A DNA stretch of 48,539 nucleotides from NCBI GenBank assembly GCA_050946935.1, contig JBMNVR010000015.1, forward strand, positions 1 through 48,539, read 5' to 3'. Positions 31,772 to 39,429 of this stretch are shown here, piece after piece. Within the stretch, counting starts at the first letter, position 1. Every line of letters begins with the position of its first letter. A program made the position numbers and the translations under genes. The stretch is from UQRS01 sp050946935 (GTDB lineage Bacteria > Bacillota > Clostridia > Oscillospirales > Acutalibacteraceae). Under the pieces are notes generated by a model that saw only the letters and a program-made list of their open reading frames with translations, did no database searches and was not told where the DNA came from.

Positions 31772-33145
31772 ATGGCAAAGAGATTGATTAGCATTGCCTT
31801 GTGCCTGGCCATGGTGCTGAGCTTTGGTGTGCTGACCTCTTGCGGGGATGACAGCAGCAAGTCATCCGGCGGAGATGAAAGCGAATTTATGCCAGAGAAT
31901 CTGGACGTAACGGTCTGGGGTGCTTTCGGCGAGGATTATTGGGAGGCTTGGCAGCGGGATTATCCGCAGATCAACATTGATTATTCCACCTCGAGCGACA
32001 GCAGCCTGGCCACACTGGCGGCGGCTATCGCCGCGAACAACCAACCCGATATGTTCTACACCAACAACGCGACCAAAGCCCCTCTGGGCGAAGCGGTCGC
32101 CAAGGGTCTGGTTCAGCCGCTGGATGAGTATTTCGAGCGTGATCCCGGATATCAGAAGTCGGATCTTCCCTCCTGGTATGCCGATTTCGTAACCTTCCCG
32201 GACGCAGAGGGCAACAACCACATCTACGGTGTGTATACCGACGTGTCGGTAGCCTGCCTCGTTTGGAACAAGGAACTGTTTGAGAAAGAGGGCCTTGACC
32301 CTGAGCAGCCGCCCACAACCTGGTCTCAGATGCAGACCATGGCGAAGCAGTTGACCAAGACCGACGCCAGCGGCGTTGTCACACAGGCCGGCTTCCTGGA
32401 TTATCATCACTGGTATCAGCACTGGCGTTTGACCTACGGTGATTCCTATCAGGATCGTTTCACTGGTGAGGTTAACGTCACAAACGATAACGGTAAGTTT
32501 GCTTCCGTTCTTAACTTCCTCCTTTCCTTCCCGGCCAGCTTTGGCGGCGGAGACAAGGTTGCGGAGGATACTTCGTGGGAGAACGGCAATGTTGCCATGG
32601 GTATTTCGGATATCGGTTATGCCCAGAAGATGGGCAACGGCTTTAAGATCGGTATTGCTCCGATGCCGTACAACGATGATCCGCAGTACGGCCTGACTGA
32701 GGGTGCGATCCCCGGTTATGCTTGGCAGTGGTACGGTATTCCGACCGGCGCCAAGAATCCGGACGGCGGCTGGCTCTTCTGCCGCTGGGCGGTTACCGAG
32801 GGCAGCGCCGGCGTGCAGGAGCGTTCGATCCTTGCCAACCCGGACACCTGGTCCGGCGTGGTGTGGCTTGTCCATGCACCGACCAGACAGCGTTTGTATG
32901 ACGCCTATTTGAGCGATGCGCGCGAGGATATTCAGGAAAACCTGAAGACCCGCGATGAAATTTTCTCGAAGATCAGCATTGACCGCCCGGTTAACGCTCC
33001 GATCAACGCTGATTTTGAGACGGTTATCGAAGGCAGAAGCAACGACGTCCTTGACGGAATCACGACGGTCACCGACGCGCTGCAGGAGATTCAGGAGACT
33101 GGTGAGTATCTCTATAACAGATACCAGCAGGATGTTGCCAACTAA
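31772..33145 (+). CDS. Extracellular sugar-binding lipoprotein (ABC importer, family 1 SBP)
   Basis: A 457-residue solute-binding protein tethered by Cys24 of the lipobox LTSC, followed by a Ser/Gly/Asp linker. The family 1 fold is shown by VTVWGAFGEDYWEAWQRDYP, PDMFYTNN, IYGVYTDVSVACLVWNKELFEKEGL, PTTWSQMQTMAKQL and GWLFCRWAVTEGSAGVQ. Many Trp and Tyr residues fit a carbohydrate site. It lies among GH76 genes, so alpha-mannooligosaccharides are the likely ligand. Which of the two downstream permease pairs it serves is not evident. A stem without T run follows, as is frequent behind highly expressed binding-protein genes. Confidence 0.9.
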   Translation: MAKRLISIALCLAMVLSFGVLTSCGDDSSKSSGGDESEFMPENLDVTVWGAFGEDYWEAWQRDYPQINIDYSTSSDSSLATLAAAIAANNQPDMFYTNNATKAPLGEAVAKGLVQPLDEYFERDPGYQKSDLPSWYADFVTFPDAEGNNHIYGVYTDVSVACLVWNKELFEKEGLDPEQPPTTWSQMQTMAKQLTKTDASGVVTQAGFLDYHHWYQHWRLTYGDSYQDRFTGEVNVTNDNGKFASVLNFLLSFPASFGGGDKVAEDTSWENGNVAMGISDIGYAQKMGNGFKIGIAPMPYNDDPQYGLTEGAIPGYAWQWYGIPTGAKNPDGGWLFCRWAVTEGSAGVQERSILANPDTWSGVVWLVHAPTRQRLYDAYLSDAREDIQENLKTRDEIFSKISIDRPVNAPINADFETVIEGRSNDVLDGITTVTDALQEIQETGEYLYNRYQQDVAN

Positions 33146-33162
33146 ATGCAGGAAAGATGTGT

Positions 33163-33190
33163 TCGCCCGACTCTGTACAGGGTCGGGCGA
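33163..33190 (+). repeat. Hairpin after the sugar-binding protein gene
   Basis: TCGCCCGAC (33163-33171) and GTCGGGCGA (33182-33190) form a stable stem with inner CTG/CAG pairs. No T run follows. It probably protects the binding-protein mRNA from 3' decay and lowers downstream expression. Confidence 0.65.
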
Positions 33191-33323
33191 CGCTCGCAAC
33201 TTTATCTTAAAAAGCGGTAAAGCGTATTTTGCATAGGATGCCCCTGCTTTTGGGGGTCTGAAGGGAATCCGCGCGCCACTTTGCAGAATATATTGGAAAC
33301 CCATGGATTAGGAGCGTGAAGCA

Positions 33324-34517
33324 GTGAGATTTGCCCCACTCAGGACAATATCTGTGCTTTTGGCAGCCATTGTTCTTGTAACCGTTCTCTCCTCTTGCAG
33401 CGAGAGGATCGTTTACACCGGCGCCTTTGCCGCCGTAAATATTGAAAAGCACATGGATTTTGTGGAAGCGGAGGATCGCGGCGTCTGGGGAAATCGGGCC
33501 GATTTGATGGAAAGCTTCATGCAAAGCAGTGTCATGGGCGAAAATTATATATTTAATAATGTGTATCCGTTGACCAAGGCGTCGGACAACGATACGTTCA
33601 ACTATTGGGTGCAGGCGCAAATGGTCGATTCTATGACCGACGCCTACATACGGACCGGCGACCTCAATTACGCGCAGCAGGCGAAGGATCTGATTCTCGC
33701 CGTGCGGCGCAAAAACGGCAATCATCTGACCAATGATTTTTACGATGATATGGGCTGGATGGCCTGCGCCATGGCGAAGCTGTATGATGCCACCGGAGAT
33801 GAGGAGCTTTGGAGCGATCTTGTTCTCCTGTATGAGGTAATCATGGACTCCTGGCACTATGACGGCGGTATCGCCTGGTCAAAAAACACCATGCATTACC
33901 GGAATTCTCCGGCCAACGGTCCGGCCTGTATTCTGGCCTGCCGGATGTATTCTCTTACGGGCGAGCAGAAGTATCTGGATATGGCGCTGCAGATTTTTGA
34001 GTGGTGGGACGCCACGCTGGTCGATCATGAAAGCGGCTTGGTCTGGGACGGCCTAAACCGGGAGGGCGACCAGAAAATTGATAAAAACTGGAAGTTCACC
34101 TATTGCCAGGGGGTGTATATCGGCTCTTGCGTGGAGCTGTATAAGATCCTGGGGGACGGCGCTTATTTGGATAAGGCGCTGCTGACTGCCGATTATACGC
34201 TGGAGAATCTGATTGATAAGAAATCCGGCGTTCTGCAATCCGAAGGCGGCGGGGACGGCGGCGCGTTCAAGGGGATTTTTTGCAGGTATCTGGTCACCTT
34301 GATTCGGGCGACCGAGCAGAACCGGCAAAAATATGTTGATTTTTTGGTTATGAATGCGGAAACAATGTGGTCCAATATTCCGAGCGAGGAAGAGCCGATC
34401 TGCAATCAAAAGTGGAGCGACAAGGGCAAAAAACCGGTCGATCTGCATGTTTTGACCAGCGGCGTGGCCCTGCTTGAAAGTGTGGCCAGTTTAGATATAG
34501 GCGGATATATTTCCTAA
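33324..34517 (+). CDS. GH76 lipoprotein, divergent member
   Basis: A 397-residue lipoprotein with lipobox LSSC (Cys25). The GH76 core has the Asp pair 141-142 in NDFYDDMGWMACAMAKLYDATGD, GGIAWSKNTMHYRNSPANGP, GLVWDGLN and an FTYCQGVYIGSCVELYKILGD segment, a pattern closer to the fungal-mannan-type GH76 than to the other three copies. The GTG start at 33324 has AGGAG nine bases upstream. It is separated from the other GH76 genes by the binding-protein gene and lies directly before the jelly-roll/SBP fusion. Confidence 0.9.
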   Translation: MRFAPLRTISVLLAAIVLVTVLSSCSERIVYTGAFAAVNIEKHMDFVEAEDRGVWGNRADLMESFMQSSVMGENYIFNNVYPLTKASDNDTFNYWVQAQMVDSMTDAYIRTGDLNYAQQAKDLILAVRRKNGNHLTNDFYDDMGWMACAMAKLYDATGDEELWSDLVLLYEVIMDSWHYDGGIAWSKNTMHYRNSPANGPACILACRMYSLTGEQKYLDMALQIFEWWDATLVDHESGLVWDGLNREGDQKIDKNWKFTYCQGVYIGSCVELYKILGDGAYLDKALLTADYTLENLIDKKSGVLQSEGGGDGGAFKGIFCRYLVTLIRATEQNRQKYVDFLVMNAETMWSNIPSEEEPICNQKWSDKGKKPVDLHVLTSGVALLESVASLDIGGYIS

Positions 34518-34566
34518 ATTGCAGGTTCCGCCATGGGAAAATAACCCCCTGTTGGGAGAAGGATGG

Positions 34567-37542
34567 ATGGGATTCATGACGAACAGAAAGAAGATCACTA
34601 TGCCTTTTAAATGGCTGTCCATGCTGCTGATTGTCTGTCTGTTGCTGTCCTACGGTGCGATCGGCGTTTCGGCGGCCGATACGGCCGGGGACGGGCATAC
34701 ATATGACACCGGCGGCGATGATTATGAGATTTCGCTTTACAGCCAGTCGGTGGATACGGAGTATGAGGACGTGCTGGCCACGTATAAAAGCGTTGACAGC
34801 TATGGCCTGACCGACGCGAACGCCGTGACGCTGGATGCGTCTTCGGCTGTCCGGGCGGACAGCGCTCCTGCTCAGACGGCCGCCAACTACGAAGGGTATG
34901 CCGGCAACGCCGTTTACACGGATAAAGAGGTTGGCGATCTTACCTGGACTTTTGAGATCGGCAAAACGGGGCTGTATCAGCTCGATATAGATTATCTTGC
35001 TCTGGATAGCGACAAATCCGACATCCAGCGGCAGATTCTGATTGATGGGGTTTCCCCCTTCCGCGAAAGCGAGAATATTGAGTTTCTCCGCCGGTGGGAG
35101 GAGACTGCCGCGCCCAAGTTGGATATCAACGGCGACGAACTAACCCCCAAGCTGGCGCAGGTTGTCGCCTGGAACAATGCTGAGGTTTGCGATGTCGACG
35201 GTATGTTTAATTCCGACCTGAAATATCTTCTGACCGAAGGGACCCATACCCTGACGCTGGCCTATGTCAATGCTGCCATGTATATCGGGGACATTCACAT
35301 AACCCCCGCAACCGAGTACAAGACCTATGCTCAGGCGCGGGCGGAATATGCGGCCAACGGGTACAAGGAGTACGCCGGCGAGGAACCCCTTCGGGTCGAA
35401 GGGGAGGACGCGGCCTACCGTTCGTCCCAGGTTCTGCGCCGTCAGGCCAACTCTGATCCGTCCACCTACCCGTATAAACGCGGGCATGTGGTGCTCAATT
35501 CAATCGGCGGCTTTAACTGGCGTTCGGGGAATCAGACGGTCGAGTTTAAAATTACCGCGCCCGAATCCGGCCTGTATAAGCTGAACGTCCGCCTTTTCCA
35601 GAATCATGGCGAGGGACTCAGCGTCCACCGTCAGATCACCATTGACGGCGAAGTACCTTTTGAAGAGGTTGCGTCCTACGCTTTCAGCTTCAGCAACAAG
35701 TGGCAGAGCGAGACCATCTCGGATGAGGAGGGCAATCCGTACCTCTTCTATTTGGAGGAGGGGGAGCACACCCTCGCGTTTTCGGTAAAAATGGGACAGG
35801 CGACCGAGGTCATCAACGCCCTGTATGCCATCAACGACGACGTAACCGATTTGATCCGGAACATCACCAAGGTTACCGGCAACGATCCGGATCTCAACTT
35901 TGATTATGAGCTTGAAAAGAAATACCCCAATCTGATCGCCGATATGGAAAATATCCGCGACCGGTATTATGAGCAGATTGATTATTTGACCAGTTACTGC
36001 GAGCGTACGCCGACGCTGGCCAACTCTCTGCTGACGGCGGCGGATCAGCTTGACTACCTGGCCAAGAAACCGGATAAGATTCCGGCCAAGTTGAGCCAGC
36101 TAAACGACGTGCAGGGCAGTGTGTCCCAGTGGTATTTCGATATTCAGGATCAGCCGATGATGATCGACTATGTGCAGTTCACCGCACCGCAGGCTGAGAC
36201 CAAGCTGGAAAAAGCCTCCGTCTGGGAGCGGATCGCAGGCACCTGTGTCAACTTCATCAATTCTTTCTACAAGGATTATGACAGCATACTCTACGCGGTT
36301 GACGAGCAGAATCAGATCCAAAGCGACGTGGTTCTGGACGTCTGGGTCGCCCGGAGTAAGGAGCAGGCCGAGGTGCTGCAGTCGATGGCGAACGAGGACT
36401 TTACACTCGACAGCGGCATCGGGGTGAAGATCAATATTCTGCCCAGTGGTTCGGTCGGCGCCGTCGGAAGCATCAGTCCGCTGATGCTGGCGGTTATTTC
36501 GGGTAAAGTGCCGGATATTGCGCTGGGCAGCGACTCGGCCACGCCTGTTGAGCTGGCCATCCGCGGCGCGACCTATAATCTGGCACAGTTCAGCGATTTT
36601 GAGGAGGTTACCTCCCGCTTCCTGCCGGGGACTATGGAGCCGCTGGAGTATCAGGGCGGTTATTATGCCCTGCCGGAAAATATGGATTTCAAGATGATGT
36701 TCTATCGCAAGGACATCCTGAGCGAGTTGGGTCTGGAAATTCCGCAGACCTGGACGGACCTTTACAATAAAGTGTTGCCGATCCTGGATCAGAACGGCAT
36801 GGAGTTCTATATGGCTTCAGATTACGCCACCTATCTGTTCCAACAGGGCGGCGAGTATTATAACGAGGATAAGACGGCTACTGCGCTCGACAGCAACACC
36901 GCTTATCAGGCGTTCCTGCAGTGGACCAAGAACTATACGGTTTACGATATTCCGGAAACTGCGGATATCTACAACCACTTCCGCATGGGCGACATTCCGC
37001 TGGCTATCGGTGGATATGCCGATTACATCAAAATCATGTATACGGCGCCTGACCTGTACGGAAAATGGGACATCGCACCGATCCCCGGCACGTATCAGGA
37101 GGATGGAACCCTCAACCGGATGTCCGGCGGCGCTTCGACAACCTTGATGATCTTCAGTGATTCCAAGGAAAAAGAGGGCGCGTGGGAGTTCGCCAAATGG
37201 TGGATGTCGACCGACGTGCAGACGCTTTATTCGACCGAGATTGAGGCGATCCAGGGTCTGGAGGCCCGTTGGAACACCGCCAACGTCGAAGCGTTCGAAA
37301 GCATGTTCTGGGATGAGAATCATATGAAGGTGTTCCAGATCGCCTGGAAAAACTTCAAAAATATGCCGAATACGCTTGGCGGCTATTATACCGCCCGAAA
37401 TGTGACCAACGCCTGGACCCGCGTCGTCATGAACGATGTCAACCCCCGCACCTCGTGGGAGAAATGTATTGACGAAATCGAAAATGAGATGAAGCGCAAG
37501 CAGATCGAGTACGGCGTGACCACGGAGGAAGAAGCGGATTAA
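34567..37542 (+). CDS. Solute-binding protein fused to two jelly-roll (CBM-like) domains
   Basis: A 991-residue exported protein with a signal peptide (cleavage after VSA-36) and no lipobox. Two beta-sandwich domains of CBM type follow (about 88-248 and 275-423), each with a GLYxLxI/V strand (TGLYQLDIDYL; SGLYKLNVRLF) and a TEGTHTL/EEGEHTL turn. A helical spacer (about 440-585) leads to a family 1 solute-binding domain (about 588-980) with VPDIALGSDSATPVELAIRG, YYALPENMDFKMMFYRKDIL and EKEGAWEFAKWWMS. How it stays at the membrane without a lipid is unclear; an uncleaved signal is possible. ATG 34567 with GGGAGAAGG; ATG 34576 is an alternative. Confidence 0.85.
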   Translation: MGFMTNRKKITMPFKWLSMLLIVCLLLSYGAIGVSAADTAGDGHTYDTGGDDYEISLYSQSVDTEYEDVLATYKSVDSYGLTDANAVTLDASSAVRADSAPAQTAANYEGYAGNAVYTDKEVGDLTWTFEIGKTGLYQLDIDYLALDSDKSDIQRQILIDGVSPFRESENIEFLRRWEETAAPKLDINGDELTPKLAQVVAWNNAEVCDVDGMFNSDLKYLLTEGTHTLTLAYVNAAMYIGDIHITPATEYKTYAQARAEYAANGYKEYAGEEPLRVEGEDAAYRSSQVLRRQANSDPSTYPYKRGHVVLNSIGGFNWRSGNQTVEFKITAPESGLYKLNVRLFQNHGEGLSVHRQITIDGEVPFEEVASYAFSFSNKWQSETISDEEGNPYLFYLEEGEHTLAFSVKMGQATEVINALYAINDDVTDLIRNITKVTGNDPDLNFDYELEKKYPNLIADMENIRDRYYEQIDYLTSYCERTPTLANSLLTAADQLDYLAKKPDKIPAKLSQLNDVQGSVSQWYFDIQDQPMMIDYVQFTAPQAETKLEKASVWERIAGTCVNFINSFYKDYDSILYAVDEQNQIQSDVVLDVWVARSKEQAEVLQSMANEDFTLDSGIGVKINILPSGSVGAVGSISPLMLAVISGKVPDIALGSDSATPVELAIRGATYNLAQFSDFEEVTSRFLPGTMEPLEYQGGYYALPENMDFKMMFYRKDILSELGLEIPQTWTDLYNKVLPILDQNGMEFYMASDYATYLFQQGGEYYNEDKTATALDSNTAYQAFLQWTKNYTVYDIPETADIYNHFRMGDIPLAIGGYADYIKIMYTAPDLYGKWDIAPIPGTYQEDGTLNRMSGGASTTLMIFSDSKEKEGAWEFAKWWMSTDVQTLYSTEIEAIQGLEARWNTANVEAFESMFWDENHMKVFQIAWKNFKNMPNTLGGYYTARNVTNAWTRVVMNDVNPRTSWEKCIDEIENEMKRKQIEYGVTTEEEAD

Positions 37543-37585
37543 GGCTTTTTGGGATTCTATTTTTTGAAAAAAGGGTGAGATGTGA

Positions 37586-38530
37586 GTGACTCGTACTGCT
37601 GAACCGAAGGCGAAGCCGCAAAAGGCTAAGAAACCGAAAAACGGGTTATCCGGCCGCGCGCGCGACCAGATTTCGGGATACCTGATGATTGCGCCTTTCA
37701 TTATTTTGTTTTTGATTTTCATTGTCCTTCCGATTGTATGGAGCTTGTTCCTCAGCCTGACCCACTACAATATCATTCAGGATATGAAGTGGGCGGGTCT
37801 GGATAACTATCGGGATTTGTTTACCAATGACGATCTGTTTATTACCGCCTGCAAGAACACCTTTGTGTATGCGGTTATCGTTGGTCCGCTCGGTTTTTTG
37901 GCTTCGTTCTTCTTCGCCTGGCTGATTAATCAGTTGAAGTTCCGGAATGCCTTTGCCATGGCGTTTTATGCACCTTCGCTGACCAGCGGGCTGGCCATGT
38001 CGGTTATCTGGTTGTATCTATTCTCCAGCGACCGGTACGGCCTGATCAACGACAAGCTGATCAGCCTGGGGCTGATCAGTGAGCCGATTCTGTTTACGAT
38101 GGATCCGGACTGGATCATGCCGGTTATCATCATCGTCTCTTTGTGGAGTTCGATGGGCAACGGGTTCTTAACCAACCTGGCCGGTCTGAACGGTATCCCG
38201 CAGGACCGGTATGAGGCGGCGCAGATCGACGGCATCCGCAATAAGTTCCAGGAGCTGATCTATATCACGCTTCCCTCGGTCAAGCCGCAGCTCCTTTTTG
38301 CTTCGATCACGGGCATCGTCGGCGCGCTCGGCGTTTACGATATTACGGTCGGTATCGCCGGCTTCCCCAGCCCCGACTATGCAGCGCACACAATCGTCGG
38401 ACATATGTACGACTACGCGTTCCTGCGATTTGAGCTTGGTTATGCATCGGCTATCGCGTTTATTCTGTTTATATTGAACTTTGGTCTCGGACGGATCTTT
38501 ATGAAGCTGTTCTCCACCAAGGGTGAGTAA
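37586..38530 (+). CDS. Sugar ABC transporter permease, MalF/UgpA type (pair 1)
   Basis: A 314-residue inner-membrane protein with six membrane segments and a basic Lys/Pro-rich cytosolic N terminus. The ATPase-docking EAA loop YEAAQIDGIRNKFQEL lies near residues 208-223, followed by YITLPSVKPQ. Typical are PFIILFLIFIVLPIVWSLFLS and the SGLAMSVIWLYLFS stretch. It starts at a GTG with AAGGGTGAG upstream and is directly followed by its partner permease. The binding-protein fusion before it is its likely donor. Confidence 0.92.
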   Translation: MTRTAEPKAKPQKAKKPKNGLSGRARDQISGYLMIAPFIILFLIFIVLPIVWSLFLSLTHYNIIQDMKWAGLDNYRDLFTNDDLFITACKNTFVYAVIVGPLGFLASFFFAWLINQLKFRNAFAMAFYAPSLTSGLAMSVIWLYLFSSDRYGLINDKLISLGLISEPILFTMDPDWIMPVIIIVSLWSSMGNGFLTNLAGLNGIPQDRYEAAQIDGIRNKFQELIYITLPSVKPQLLFASITGIVGALGVYDITVGIAGFPSPDYAAHTIVGHMYDYAFLRFELGYASAIAFILFILNFGLGRIFMKLFSTKGE

Positions 38531-38543
38531 AGGAGGGAAAAAG

Positions 38544-39428
38544 TTGCAGACAGTAGATGTTAAGAAAATCAAAGCGCATAAATTCAGTTGGAAAAAGGTA
38601 ACCTTTGGCGGCGTGATGTTTTATATCATCATGATTGCTCTGGCCGTTTTTATGCTGCTGCCGCTGGTATACATGGTTGTTACCGCGTTTAAGCCTCTGG
38701 ATGAACTTTTCCGTTTCCCTCCGAGGTTCTTTGTTTCCAACCCCACGCTGCAGAACTTTACGGATCTGGTTGCCACGATGAGCAGCAATGAGGTTCCCTT
38801 CACCCGGTATCTCTTCAACAGCCTGCTTGTGACCATCGCGTCGGTTATCGGCACCGTGATTGTGTGCTGTATGGGCGCCTTTGTAGCCGAGAAACTGAAG
38901 CTGAAAGGTATGGGCATCTTTTCTCAGATCGTTACCTACGCCTTGATGTTCTCGGTTCCTGCGGCGCAGATTCCGATCTATCTGATTATCAGCAACACCG
39001 GCATGCTCAATACATACTGGGCTTTGATCATACCAAAGCTTGCTACGCCGATGTACTTCTTTTTGTATCAGCAGTTTGTCTCGCAGGTGCCGAACGAACT
39101 GCTGGAAAGCGCAAAACTGGACGGTTGCGGCAATTTCAAGATTTTTATGAAGATTGTCGTGCCGATGACCAAAGCGGCGATTTCGACCATCATTGTTTTT
39201 GCCTTTGTCGCCAACTGGAACGATTCCTTCGCGCCGATGATTTATATCAATAAACAGGCGATGAAAACGCTTCCGATCATCCTGTCGACCATCGGTACCG
39301 GCGGCGTCGCCCGTGCGGGCGCCGGTTCGGCGGCCACGCTGCTGACCACCGCGCCGACCATCATCATATCGGTCGCGATGCAGCGGAATATTTTGAAGAC
39401 GATGGCATACTCCGGAATCAAGGGATGA
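38544..39428 (+). CDS. Sugar ABC transporter permease, MalG/UgpE type (pair 1)
   Basis: A 294-residue inner-membrane protein with six membrane segments, partner of the preceding permease. The EAA-type loop is ELLESAKLDGCGNFKIFMKI near residue 186. The segment PLVYMVVTAFKPLDELFRFP is typical of this half. I place the start at a TTG (38544) because AAAGGAGGG lies seven bases before it; a GTG at 38523 overlaps the previous gene's end and would add seven residues without a ribosome site. Confidence 0.9.
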   Translation: MQTVDVKKIKAHKFSWKKVTFGGVMFYIIMIALAVFMLLPLVYMVVTAFKPLDELFRFPPRFFVSNPTLQNFTDLVATMSSNEVPFTRYLFNSLLVTIASVIGTVIVCCMGAFVAEKLKLKGMGIFSQIVTYALMFSVPAAQIPIYLIISNTGMLNTYWALIIPKLATPMYFFLYQQFVSQVPNELLESAKLDGCGNFKIFMKIVVPMTKAAISTIIVFAFVANWNDSFAPMIYINKQAMKTLPIILSTIGTGGVARAGAGSAATLLTTAPTIIISVAMQRNILKTMAYSGIKG

Positions 39429-39429
39429 G

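Noticed and set aside
38523..38543. GTG start for the second permease of pair 1
   Set aside because: It overlaps the end of the upstream gene and encodes the Shine-Dalgarno sequence itself (AAAGGAGGG); the TTG at 38544 is properly spaced.
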